Source: a virus. From it: a stretch of DNA of 64,000 bases. Location of the stretch: positions 1 through 64,000 of IMG/VR virus record IMGVR_UViG_3300028553_000944; one strand, written 5' to 3'. Below the pieces are notes generated by a model. The model saw only the letters and a program-made list of their open reading frames with translations, did no database searches and had not been told where the DNA came from. Position 1 is the first letter of the stretch. Each line of letters begins with the position of its first letter. Shown one piece after another: positions 40,145 to 47,775 of this stretch. The translations under genes and the position numbers were made by a program.

Positions 40145-40468
40145 TCAACGACTTACGTTGACCTCAGCATCGGGGTTTTCCTTGCAGGCTTCCAGATAGT
40201 CTTCAACAAAATGAATCAGGTTATCGTACATGCCCCAACCGTTTGGAGCATTAAACTCCTTAAAACGCTCAGGATCGGCCCGCAGGGTTTCCAGGCCTGT
40301 TTCCAGCAGAGGAACCAGTTGTTCAGCGGTAGTGACATTGATTTCTTCGGGGCGCCACAGGGCCTCGTAGATGCCGGCTTCCATAGCCATCTTGTTCAGA
40401 TTGTGCGTGATGTTGCGGCTGTACACCTCTGTGGGGCGAACAGCAGTCAGATAAACATCCAGTGACAT
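40145..40468 (-). CDS. Conserved phage protein of unknown function
   Basis: 107 residues: MSLDVYLTAVRPTEVYSRNI, then THNLNKMAMEAGIYEALWRP. The combination of SLDVYL, NITHNL and LWRPEE is nearly invariant among many phages infecting varied hosts, though the role is unknown. Early, with a strong upstream promoter. Confidence 0.65.
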   Translation of the reverse strand: MSLDVYLTAVRPTEVYSRNITHNLNKMAMEAGIYEALWRPEEINVTTAEQLVPLLETGLETLRADPERFKEFNAPNGWGMYDNLIHFVEDYLEACKENPDAEVNVSR

Positions 40469-40497
40469 ATAAAAACCTCTTTCTCAGCTTATGATTC

Positions 40498-40526
40498 AAT
40501 ATAGCAAAATGGGTACCCGAAGTCAA
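40498..40526 (-). promoter_or_regulatory. Early promoter of the TTGACTTCGGGTA type
   Basis: TTGACT (40526-40521), 17 bp, TATATT (40503-40498). About 35 bp around it are almost the same as at 27179-27207. Confidence 0.78.
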
Positions 40527-40552
40527 CCGAAAAATGACCTCGGGTACGATTT

Positions 40553-40750
40553 TTATGCTTCGACCATTTCGATGCTATTTGCCTGGCTGTAGAAGTCAGG
40601 GGCAAACTTAGCAGTATTCTTAGCATTGGTGTCTGCCATAAACTTTTCAGCTTCGGGGCGGGTGTCGAAATCAACGTGCCAGTAGTCTTGGCCCCAACCA
40701 CGCTCTGAGTCTACGCAGTGAACACGAAACTTAACATTAACTTGTGCCAT
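40553..40750 (-). CDS. Unknown small protein
   Basis: 65 residues: NVKFRVHCVDSERGWGQDYW, HVDFDTRPEAEKFMADTNA. Ferredoxin-like alpha/beta outline by strand-helix order. AAGGAGATATC ribosome site and its own promoter. Confidence 0.55.
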   Translation of the reverse strand: MAQVNVKFRVHCVDSERGWGQDYWHVDFDTRPEAEKFMADTNAKNTAKFAPDFYSQANSIEMVEA

Positions 40751-40774
40751 TTGATATCTCCTTGCTACATACTA

Positions 40775-40802
40775 ATCATAACAAATACGAAGCCAATGTC
40801 AA
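40775..40802 (-). promoter_or_regulatory. Early sigma70-type promoter
   Basis: TTGACA (40802-40797), 16 bp, TATGAT (40780-40775). Confidence 0.7.
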
Positions 40803-40872
40803 CCTTTTTTATCCAAAAAAAATGCCTGACGAATCGGATATTACTTTTTGAGTTGGTTTAAGAAGACAAATA

Positions 40873-41280
40873 TTATTTTACTGAATCCAGATAGTCATCT
40901 ACTGTGCCGTACAATGTCATGAGCATAGCTATCTTGTGATCGTAGACTCTGATATAGGGTTTTTTCTTTTTCTTCTCGTCGATTTCCGCTCCGATGTAAT
41001 AGGGACAATGCATTTTCTTGTTTAGAACCATAACATAACTTTCCCAGTTCTTTCTAGAACTCTGCTTATTAAGTTCAAATGAGTAATGAGCGATGTTTGC
41101 TTTTATGAAAGCAGTAGCACCAACATCAGTTAGTCTAAGCCCATCGCCCCTTCTACCTGTAACAAACCATTCAAATATCAGCTTGTCAGGTTCATGATTG
41201 TTCCAGGGAAAGTCAGGATCATCCTTGGTCTCAGTCAGGATAGTTTTGACAATTTCAAGTTTGGTCTTAGGATAAGTCAT
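40873..41280 (-). CDS. Unknown protein
   Basis: 135 residues with FEWFVTGRRGDGLRLTDVGA and a Lys-rich EIDEKKKKKPYIRVYDHKI. The 'GLRLTDVG' segment is similar to winged-helix-like phage proteins. Overlaps the upstream gene by 14 bp. Function unknown. Confidence 0.5.
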   Translation of the reverse strand: MTYPKTKLEIVKTILTETKDDPDFPWNNHEPDKLIFEWFVTGRRGDGLRLTDVGATAFIKANIAHYSFELNKQSSRKNWESYVMVLNKKMHCPYYIGAEIDEKKKKKPYIRVYDHKIAMLMTLYGTVDDYLDSVK

Positions 41281-41566
41281 CGGGATAAACTGTGCGTCCC
41301 GAGTTCATGAAAACGACAGTAAACTTATCTGTCTTGAATTGTGCATTCAATTTGCGGCAAAGGTTTCTAGCATGTCCTGGATTGGAGAAGCTAGTCTTTT
41401 TATACTTCGGAGCAGCATCGTTTGCGAGATAATGAGAAGACTTGAGATTGATAGATTGCCCGTCGTAAAACACGGCCCAAATGCCAGCAGCCTCAACAAT
41501 CTGGTCACACTTGTAGGTCTTCTTGTCTACATACTCTAGTAGTACATTTGGTTGCGTTCTACTCAC
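41267..41566 (-). CDS. Unknown protein
   Basis: 99 residues: beta-strands around GIWAVFYDGQSINLKSSHY, then NPGHARNLCRKLNAQFKTDKF, a helix plus strand. Overlaps the upstream gene by 4 bp. No family recognised. Confidence 0.5.
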   Translation of the reverse strand: MSRTQPNVLLEYVDKKTYKCDQIVEAAGIWAVFYDGQSINLKSSHYLANDAAPKYKKTSFSNPGHARNLCRKLNAQFKTDKFTVVFMNSGRTVYPDDLS

Positions 41567-41763
41567 TTGAATGATCCGCCCTTAACTTCGACTTGTATTA
41601 CCTCGTTTTGATTCTTGGTCTTAGACAATTCATACAAGTCTGACAGTAACCTAGCGATATCATCACGCAATCCACGGGCATCCGTCATCGGCAACACCAA
41701 ATCTTTGTTTTGTTTGGAGTCAGCTACGGTCATCTTATCCATGAATCGGTTAATATGCATCAT
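41563..41763 (-). CDS. Conserved small phage protein
   Basis: 66 residues: INRFMDKMTVADSKQNKDL, PMTDARGLRDDIARLLSDLY. The pattern 'lp.TDA..L..DI..LL' is widespread in T4-like and huge phages; function unknown. Start overlaps the previous stop (ATGATG). Confidence 0.6.
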   Translation of the reverse strand: MMHINRFMDKMTVADSKQNKDLVLPMTDARGLRDDIARLLSDLYELSKTKNQNEVIQVEVKGGSFK

Positions 41764-42218
41764 CTTGTATTTATCTGAACTTGCGCTTCAGCCTCTGTTT
41801 TATACGGACCAGAGTAAGGATAACGTTGGATAAAGATATATTTAGGACAAAAAACAACAACCTTAACTCCGTTCTGATCCATCACAAACCAACCCGCGGC
41901 ATGCTGACACTTAGATTTGCGTGTCTTAGTGAACAGATGCAAGCCCCGCTTAACATCAAACAGTGAGTTGTAAGTGCGAGGAGTGGTTGGGTATTCGGGA
42001 TAGGGAAGCGAGACTTTCTTGTTGTTTGACTTGATAGGCTCAAACCGAATATGAGTCTTCTTCTTCAACTCGTCAGTGTTATTGAACTGTAACAAAGTTC
42101 CATTAAGTCGGACACCGTACCCATCATTGTTAACTTCAATGTTACCAACCTTCTTGATGCCATCAGTGACGATCCAAAACTGGTTCTTTACGATTGGCTT
42201 TGCGACTAGTTCAGTCAT
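41760..42218 (-). CDS. Conserved phage protein of unknown function
   Basis: 152 residues. Contains QHAAGWFVMDQNGVKVVVF and RTYNSLFDVKRGLHLFTKTRKS. This type is common in large phages; the strands and basic residues suggest nucleic-acid contact. Overlaps both neighbours by 4-8 bp. Confidence 0.55.
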   Translation of the reverse strand: MTELVAKPIVKNQFWIVTDGIKKVGNIEVNNDGYGVRLNGTLLQFNNTDELKKKTHIRFEPIKSNNKKVSLPYPEYPTTPRTYNSLFDVKRGLHLFTKTRKSKCQHAAGWFVMDQNGVKVVVFCPKYIFIQRYPYSGPYKTEAEAQVQINTR

Positions 42219-42513
42219 ATGATTCCTTTGTCAACATTTTAAATAAATCTTTCTTGTGCTTAGGTACCCAGTGCTTTGCAGTAAGACCACAGTCACCGTG
42301 CCTGCGCTCAATTTCGCAGTACGACATTCTAGTCTCAATCTTTTCGGGACCTGTGACAGGGTCAAGTACGCTATGCGCTAGCTTTATTGTTTTAGCGCAT
42401 TTGTACATGAATCCTTTAGCACCCATTCGGCCACCGAGTGTAAAAATAGTATCTGTCACATCCATCTTGCTAAACTTACAATCTTTGCAAAGATAGACAG
42501 GATCAATCGGCAT
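42211..42513 (-). CDS. Small Cys-rich zinc-binding protein
   Basis: 100 residues from the ATG at 42513 (AAAGGAG upstream). Cys pairs in YLCKDCKF, YKCAKT and SYCEIERRHGDCG could bind two zinc ions. Followed by a basic tail. It overlaps the flap-nuclease gene by 11 bp. Function unknown. Confidence 0.55.
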   Translation of the reverse strand: MPIDPVYLCKDCKFSKMDVTDTIFTLGGRMGAKGFMYKCAKTIKLAHSVLDPVTGPEKIETRMSYCEIERRHGDCGLTAKHWVPKHKKDLFKMLTKESYD

Positions 42514-43507
42514 TGAGAACTCCTTTATATGGATTGTTGAGCCACTTTGAATAAGTCTCAGCCTGCTCCGAAATCTTAGTGAGTTCATACTTGCCGCAGA
42601 ACTTCATAAGATGAATGCCAACCATTGGGGTTACAGTTGTACGCACGTTCTCCTTGATCACTCCGTCTACCGCAGCCTTGATTTCTGCTGGTTGCGCTCG
42701 GAGATCAATCAACGTCTTGTTGCGTTCGTAGTCATCTTTGACACGGTGTTCGTCTCCGTTGTGATCAGCCCAACGCTGCAACATCAGATTATTCCAATTG
42801 AAGCCTTGCTTGTTGCGATCTTCAAACGCTTCCTTGATGCCGACAGAGTTCTTAGAACCCTTCTCACGCACACCTGGATAAGCAGAGAAAACATTGTCAG
42901 TAGCATCGCCACGAATGATCTTCTTAAACAGAAGATACTCAGGGTCTTCTAGCAGCTTTTGCTCACCGGTCTTCTTGTCCTTGACAGGCTTACCTCGATC
43001 ATTGAAATAGCCATCTAGCTTGATCAACTGACCCGCGACACCGTTGTACTGATGCACGTTCTCACTGATCAACTGCACGAAGTCAGTGTCGGACGAAATG
43101 ATATAGTGTTCATCTTCGGGGTGCAAGTCAACAAAGCGGGCGATAAGATCATCTGCTTCTGCGTTGGGATGACGCAACACGCTAGAATTAGTCTTCTGAG
43201 ACAGGAACGTAGTGAACGCTTCATACGTTTCCCAGAACATCTTGTTTTCTTCGATTTCAGCCTCAGTCAACGCAGTGTTGTCGATAGCACGATGCGCTTT
43301 GTAGGGCTTGTAGAATTCTTTACGCCATGAACGGCCTTCAAGACAGAACACAACGTGGTCGATGTTGAACATACGCACAGCCTGATTTACAGACGAAAGC
43401 GTTAGATGCATAGCCATGCCAATCTTCTCCCACGTATCAGTGTTGCGAGCAGCAACATGCCTAGCGCGGAAGAAAGTGTTAGCAGTGTCGATCAGTGCGT
43501 ATTTCAC
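42503..43507 (-). CDS. T4 RNase H-like 5'-3' flap nuclease
   Basis: 334 residues. FEN/RNase H landmarks: YALIDTANTFFRARH (Asp7), VFCLEGRSWRKEFYKPYK, NAEADDLIARF, IISSDTDFVQL and a helix-hairpin-helix near IKEAFEDRN. It removes RNA primers and flaps on the lagging strand. Has its own early promoter. Confidence 0.9.
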   Translation of the reverse strand: MKYALIDTANTFFRARHVAARNTDTWEKIGMAMHLTLSSVNQAVRMFNIDHVVFCLEGRSWRKEFYKPYKAHRAIDNTALTEAEIEENKMFWETYEAFTTFLSQKTNSSVLRHPNAEADDLIARFVDLHPEDEHYIISSDTDFVQLISENVHQYNGVAGQLIKLDGYFNDRGKPVKDKKTGEQKLLEDPEYLLFKKIIRGDATDNVFSAYPGVREKGSKNSVGIKEAFEDRNKQGFNWNNLMLQRWADHNGDEHRVKDDYERNKTLIDLRAQPAEIKAAVDGVIKENVRTTVTPMVGIHLMKFCGKYELTKISEQAETYSKWLNNPYKGVLNAD

Positions 43508-43537
43508 GAGATACCTTTACTCTTATAATATACATAG

Positions 43538-43566
43538 ATAATACGCTATTTATGAGTATATGTCAA
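43538..43566 (-). promoter_or_regulatory. Early promoter with a late element in the spacer
   Basis: TTGACA (43566-43561), 17 bp, TATTAT (43543-43538); CATAAATA lies inside the spacer, so the flap nuclease may also be read late. Confidence 0.7.
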
Positions 43567-43569
43567 GCC

Positions 43570-43992
43570 CTAAATGTCCTCTAGGTACTTATGGGGCGAC
43601 AATTTAATTTTATCCATCATGTCAGGATCGATTTTAAGAGCAGAAACGTATTCCCCTTTCAGCCTTTTAATCTGCAAAGGATGATTTTTGATCTTGTTTT
43701 CGATCAGGGTAGAGACATAATCAACATCTATATCGGTAAATTTAGGATCAACGTACTCGGTAGGCTTTGCAAGTTGTTTGGGGTTCTCTAGATATTCGTG
43801 CAACGTCCTCATCAAGTAATTTTCACATGTCAGGATATGTTCCGCATGACCCTCAACCGCAACATACAACGCATGGACTTCATAATTTTGATTTCCCTTG
43901 TTGTAATTTATAAAGCGATTGATAAGATCACCTGATATCCCAAACTTCACCTTGTCAAGCACCTTAGTAACATATAGCAGATTCTTGATCAC
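43570..43992 (-). CDS. T5orf172/GIY-YIG-like protein
   Basis: 140 residues. N-terminus LLYVTKVLDKVKFGISGDLINRF follows the strand-loop-strand-helix of GIY-YIG (Y..K...KFGIS...R); a Glu in HAEHILTCENYLM is where the metal Glu is expected. Downstream partner of the ParB-like gene, overlapping it by 4 bp, so they are made together. Confidence 0.6.
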   Translation of the reverse strand: MIKNLLYVTKVLDKVKFGISGDLINRFINYNKGNQNYEVHALYVAVEGHAEHILTCENYLMRTLHEYLENPKQLAKPTEYVDPKFTDIDVDYVSTLIENKIKNHPLQIKRLKGEYVSALKIDPDMMDKIKLSPHKYLEDI

Positions 43993-45221
43993 TTAAACAA
44001 CTCTTTCTTAGCAGGTTCCAAGTGATTGAACAGGTCATCCCCGTTCTCGGTATATCGGGTATATACTGAATCAGGAATGCACTTATAGTTGCCACCTGCG
44101 GCGCGATACATCTTGAGTAGAAGAACGAGCGACACATCATCGGGAACACTAACCTTAGACTTAGCAAAGTCACCCATAATCTCACGATAGTACTTTGCGT
44201 AGGTAGTCTGTGCTAAATTCTTAAGCTGTTCCCAGCTACCGGCAGTAGTTTTTACTGTTGCATTCAAATCTTCCATAAACTTCTTGAATTCCTTGGAATC
44301 AAATTCCTTAGAATTACGCATCTTAGAAACAATCAGCTTACGCAATGTTTTCATGGGAACAAGCTCCATAGCGTCAACGGGTTCTTGAGGCCAATACTTC
44401 TTGTGATTAGAACTAAAGAACTCTACATCCTCAATGCTCAAATCCTTAAGGTGAGTAACACCAGTAAGAGCACCGGCCTTGAAGCGATCAGAAGAATTCT
44501 TGTGAACAGGAATGACATCATTCTGTTCCATAATCACTTGCTTGTTGAAAGCAATTTCATATTCGTCCTGAGTTTCATTGTTGGGTGAATCTTGACGCTT
44601 AGCCAATACATGATTCTGATAAAAATCAAAATCAGCTAGCTTCAACTTGTCACCGCCGTTGATACCCATGAAATGCTCACGACAGAAACTCATGTCAACC
44701 GAACCATCCTTGTTGACTTCAAGTTCTACTACCATGCAATCTACTTTGAGATTCAACCAATCCTCAGGGTTAACATCAGGAAACAAGCCCATCTTAGCAC
44801 GAATTGCATACGCAAGCGCAGTGTGCTGTCCGTCGGTTATGTAGTATTCATCTGTAACAGGATTGTGGCAAACTTGAATAGCTGCGGGACGACGAGAATC
44901 CCACTTAAGAACAATATTCCTAATATGAGGCTGGTTTTCAGGACGCTGGAATGACCGAGCAGTGAAAAACACACCAAGCGCAATCTCCTGGTGTTTGGGT
45001 CGTTGATCGTAACGCTGCGGCTTCGTGTTTTTGTAAGTAGGTTTGGCTAGCTCATCCCGAATGCTCTTTTCAAGGGAAGCGAGACACTGCGTAGCCTGTA
45101 CATCTACCGAGATAATATCGTAGTCGTTCGGGAGCTTGTCTAGAACATTTACGGGACGAGCAGTGATTGGTTCCTTATTAGGTACCCACGCAAACTTGAA
45201 ATTATTAGACTTACTGACCAT
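43989..45221 (-). CDS. ParB/DGQHR-like protein
   Basis: 410 residues. Middle motif YYITDGQHTALAYAI (DGQHT at 130-134), as in ParB/Srx and DndB-like DGQHR domains. N-terminal part has VDVQATQCLASLEKSIRDEL leading into the motif. C-terminal half is helical. Might bind DNA or use ATP/CTP. Overlaps a GIY-YIG-like gene, and an early promoter drives both. Confidence 0.65.
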   Translation of the reverse strand: MVSKSNNFKFAWVPNKEPITARPVNVLDKLPNDYDIISVDVQATQCLASLEKSIRDELAKPTYKNTKPQRYDQRPKHQEIALGVFFTARSFQRPENQPHIRNIVLKWDSRRPAAIQVCHNPVTDEYYITDGQHTALAYAIRAKMGLFPDVNPEDWLNLKVDCMVVELEVNKDGSVDMSFCREHFMGINGGDKLKLADFDFYQNHVLAKRQDSPNNETQDEYEIAFNKQVIMEQNDVIPVHKNSSDRFKAGALTGVTHLKDLSIEDVEFFSSNHKKYWPQEPVDAMELVPMKTLRKLIVSKMRNSKEFDSKEFKKFMEDLNATVKTTAGSWEQLKNLAQTTYAKYYREIMGDFAKSKVSVPDDVSLVLLLKMYRAAGGNYKCIPDSVYTRYTENGDDLFNHLEPAKKELFK

Positions 45222-45256
45222 GGTTATTACCTAGCATTTTCTCTATGAATAAGCAT

Positions 45257-45285
45257 ATAATACACAAAATAGTAGCAGTTGTCAA
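45257..45285 (-). promoter_or_regulatory. Early sigma70-type promoter
   Basis: TTGACA (45285-45280), 17 bp, TATTAT (45262-45257), for the ParB-like operon. Confidence 0.78.
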
Positions 45286-45303
45286 GCCCTTTTATCCAAA
45301 AGG

Positions 45304-45750
45304 TTAGCTTGCCTCCGTATACCCGCCGCCTAGATCACGCTGTCGAATAACACGCATATCACTTTCCCGCTTATCCGGGTCAGCTTGTTCTTGCTCGTAT
45401 ACCTCAAGTGCGATATTTCGGCAAACAGTTTGGAACCATCGATCAACGATCATAGCGTCTGTGTCATCGGCGCGAATCTTATAACCTTGTTTAATCAGAT
45501 TGAGAAGGAACTTGTCGTTCCAATCAAGATCAAACGCACCATTGTTGATGTCATTTGGATCCAAATCAACCTTGAGAATAGCGACGTAAGGTTCTCCAGC
45601 CGCAGTAGCCTTTTCCTTGTCTGTGAGTTCCACCTTAGGCTTTCTGGGTGCTTTTACTTCAGGCTTTACTTCGGGCTTTGGTTCAGGAACCGCCGGCTGT
45701 TCTTCGGGAAACATTGGTTCAGTGAACCATTTCTTTAATTTGTCAAACAT
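45304..45750 (-). CDS. Conserved phage protein with Pro-rich linker
   Basis: 148 residues from the ATG at 45750. Short basic N-terminus (FDKLKKWFTEP), a Pro/Glu/Lys linker and a C-terminal domain: GEPYVAILKVDLDPNDINNG, FDLDWNDKFLLNLIKQGY and DRWFQTVCRNIA. That domain recurs in T4-like phages, function unknown. Confidence 0.6.
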   Translation of the reverse strand: MFDKLKKWFTEPMFPEEQPAVPEPKPEVKPEVKAPRKPKVELTDKEKATAAGEPYVAILKVDLDPNDINNGAFDLDWNDKFLLNLIKQGYKIRADDTDAMIVDRWFQTVCRNIALEVYEQEQADPDKRESDMRVIRQRDLGGGYTEAS

Positions 45751-45754
45751 ATTT

Positions 45755-46345
45755 TTACCTTTCAATAGTATATATCGTCTTTTTACCTGACTGCTGAATA
45801 ACTTCACCGTCGATCCAGCTAGGAGGCCCGCGCTCAGTCCAACGCAGTAAGTTAACCTTACCGTAATTGTAGTAGTTACGATAGTTGACAACCGGGTCTA
45901 AGCTAACAATGTACTGCTTGTCCATGCAAGATGGCATCTTAGTCATTACTTTGCTTTCTGTGATCTGCTCAGGGGCTTCCTTGAGAATATCCTTTAGCTT
46001 ATCAATTGTAAGATGAGTACGACCATAACGATAAGTGTACTCACGACCAAGAGCCAAAAGATGATCATACAACCAAGCATAGTTGGCAGAGTTTTCACGA
46101 ACCCAAACTGCTGAAGGATGATTAATATGAGTAGCAGCATACATAATAGCATCAGCATTACCTGATAACCGCCATCGTTTTGCTTTGCGACCAGACTGTG
46201 ACTGACCTACATACTCTACACCATCTATAACACGATGTGCAGTAGAGAGTAGCTGGGCCGTCTCCAGAATCATCTTGACTACGTGCCGATCAACCATCGA
46301 CTGTGCAGCGATGACTGGATCAGTGTGTACATAAAAAATATTAAT
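45755..46345 (-). CDS. Conserved phage protein with a putative ATT start codon
   Basis: 196 residues if translation starts at ATT (46345-46343), which has GGAG at 7 nt. From there the text reads INIFYVHTDPVIAAQS then MVDRHVVKMILETAQLLST; related phage proteins, as I recall them, start with this NIF(Y)V...DP..A block before the VDKHVVKMILE helix. The ATG at 46297 has no ribosome site and loses that block. Upstream in frame there is only a TAG. Also contains HINHPSAVWVRENSANYAWLY and DPVVNYRNYY. Function unknown. Confidence 0.7.
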   Translation of the reverse strand: MNIFYVHTDPVIAAQSMVDRHVVKMILETAQLLSTAHRVIDGVEYVGQSQSGRKAKRWRLSGNADAIMYAATHINHPSAVWVRENSANYAWLYDHLLALGREYTYRYGRTHLTIDKLKDILKEAPEQITESKVMTKMPSCMDKQYIVSLDPVVNYRNYYNYGKVNLLRWTERGPPSWIDGEVIQQSGKKTIYTIER

Positions 46346-46357
46346 GAGGGTTCTCCA

Positions 46358-46459
46358 CTATCTGTTATTTTTAAAAGGCTTGAGTATACTAAGTAAAATA
46401 GCCACAAATACCAATGCACATGATATATAGAACAATGTAGTGTCGTCAACGTATTGCAT
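46358..46459 (-). CDS. Small membrane peptide
   Basis: 33 residues: MQYVDDTTLFYISCALVFVA, then ILLSILKPFKNNR. One membrane helix, basic end. Its stop lies 12 bp before the ATT-start gene. Weak ribosome site (AAGATAAT). Confidence 0.5.
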   Translation of the reverse strand: MQYVDDTTLFYISCALVFVAILLSILKPFKNNR

Positions 46460-46481
46460 TTTTATTATCTTGCCGGTTTTT

Positions 46482-46489
46482 GATAAATA
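46482..46489 (+). promoter_or_regulatory. Late-type promoter GATAAATA
   Basis: GATAAATA 23 bp before the ATG of the GP88-like gene, with GCGGGAC in between. Plus-strand late gene among minus-strand early genes. Confidence 0.55.
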
Positions 46490-46512
46490 CACTATATAAA
46501 GCGGGACTTATC

Positions 46513-47775
46513 ATGGATATTAGAAACATACTTAATCTTATAACAGAGAATTCGGAAGAAGTCAAGGGTTCTTCCCCGTTTTCGGATAAATTGAACGTGA
46601 TGACGTTAGATCAGTTTCTCAATGCATCAGGCGTAGTAACACCTGACGAAAAAAACGTGGAAGAAGATGAGGAAATCGAAGAAGCTAAAATTGACGCACC
46701 TGCGCGTGAGTTAAGTCCAAAAGAATTGAAGGGTTATCTAGATCGTATCATGGGTAAACCTGTCACAGACCCTAAGACGGGTGCAGCAAAAAAGACTGCT
46801 CGCGGAACTGAAAAGTATGTGTCAGGCAAAACTAAGCAGGACAAGTTCAAGAAGCCTTATATTCACCGAAGTTCAGTAGTTCCAATCGTTGACCAAGACG
46901 GTAAAAAATACGACCTAGATGCCCTACGCGATTTGATAACTAGACGACCATCTAAAGTTCTCAAACAGAATGAAAAGATGCAGCACAGTGATGGCACTGC
47001 TAGTGTATTCTATAACGTGGGTCTTCCTGCTCTTAAAGGACTAGCGTATGACGAAGACGATAAAAAATTCGTGGTAATCGACACTTGCCCCGGAGCAGGC
47101 GAATGTCAGACGTATTGCTACGCCCTGAAGGGCGGATATGTTCAGTGGAAGAATGTCGCTGAAGGACAAACGCAGCTTCTGAACTTCTTGTACAACGACC
47201 CTGACGGCTTCATGGACATGATGAGCAGAGAAATCGATGCGGCTGACAAGAAGTTCAACAAGAAAGACAAGAAAACTAAACTTGTTATTCGTTGGCATGA
47301 TGCCGGCGACTTCTTCTCTCCTCAATATCTCGCAATGTCGTATGCATTGGCTAAAAAGCATCCTAATGTAGATTTCTATGCTTACACCAAACTAGCATCA
47401 GTCGCTCAAGGGTCGAAACCAAATAACTTCAAGATCAACTATTCGATGGGGGCGAAGCCCGGAGAAGAGAAGCAGATTGATTTCCAAAAAACCAAGAACA
47501 GTAGAGTTGTTCCTGAAGTTCTATTCAAAGACCTTCTGGATCGCGATGAAAAAGGAAAGCTGTTCTACATAGACAAAAACGCAATCAATTCGCTTAAGCA
47601 ACGCCTTGCTGCAAAATACAGTGTGCAGCCAGAATCTATATTGACATATGATGAGATGATGAAGACACCTCAGAGTAAGGAAGTAGGCAAGTGGAACGTT
47701 ATCGTTAAGCCGGGCGACGGAGATGATTCTGCCAATCGCAACGACGTTCTCAACTCATTCCTGTTGATGCACTAG
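46513..47775 (+). CDS. GP88-like protein, putatively packaged
   Basis: 420 residues from the ATG at 46513; leader MDIRNILNLITENSEE has an I-T-E cut site. Acidic and charged to 150, then a GP88-type domain: VIDTCPGAGECQTYCYALKG, NFLYNDPDGFMDMM, LVIRWHDAGDFFSPQYL and VDFYAYTK. The Cys cluster and HDAGDF are shared with mycobacteriophage gene product 88 proteins, function unknown. A metal-binding enzyme or sensor delivered to the cell is inferred. Confidence 0.7.
   Translation: MDIRNILNLITENSEEVKGSSPFSDKLNVMTLDQFLNASGVVTPDEKNVEEDEEIEEAKIDAPARELSPKELKGYLDRIMGKPVTDPKTGAAKKTARGTEKYVSGKTKQDKFKKPYIHRSSVVPIVDQDGKKYDLDALRDLITRRPSKVLKQNEKMQHSDGTASVFYNVGLPALKGLAYDEDDKKFVVIDTCPGAGECQTYCYALKGGYVQWKNVAEGQTQLLNFLYNDPDGFMDMMSREIDAADKKFNKKDKKTKLVIRWHDAGDFFSPQYLAMSYALAKKHPNVDFYAYTKLASVAQGSKPNNFKINYSMGAKPGEEKQIDFQKTKNSRVVPEVLFKDLLDRDEKGKLFYIDKNAINSLKQRLAAKYSVQPESILTYDEMMKTPQSKEVGKWNVIVKPGDGDDSANRNDVLNSFLLMH

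Noticed and set aside
41752-41770. GATAAATA just before the ATG at 41763 as a promoter
   Set aside because: The string encodes Gln-Ile-Asn at the end of the upstream gene in a tightly overlapped early operon, so it is probably chance.
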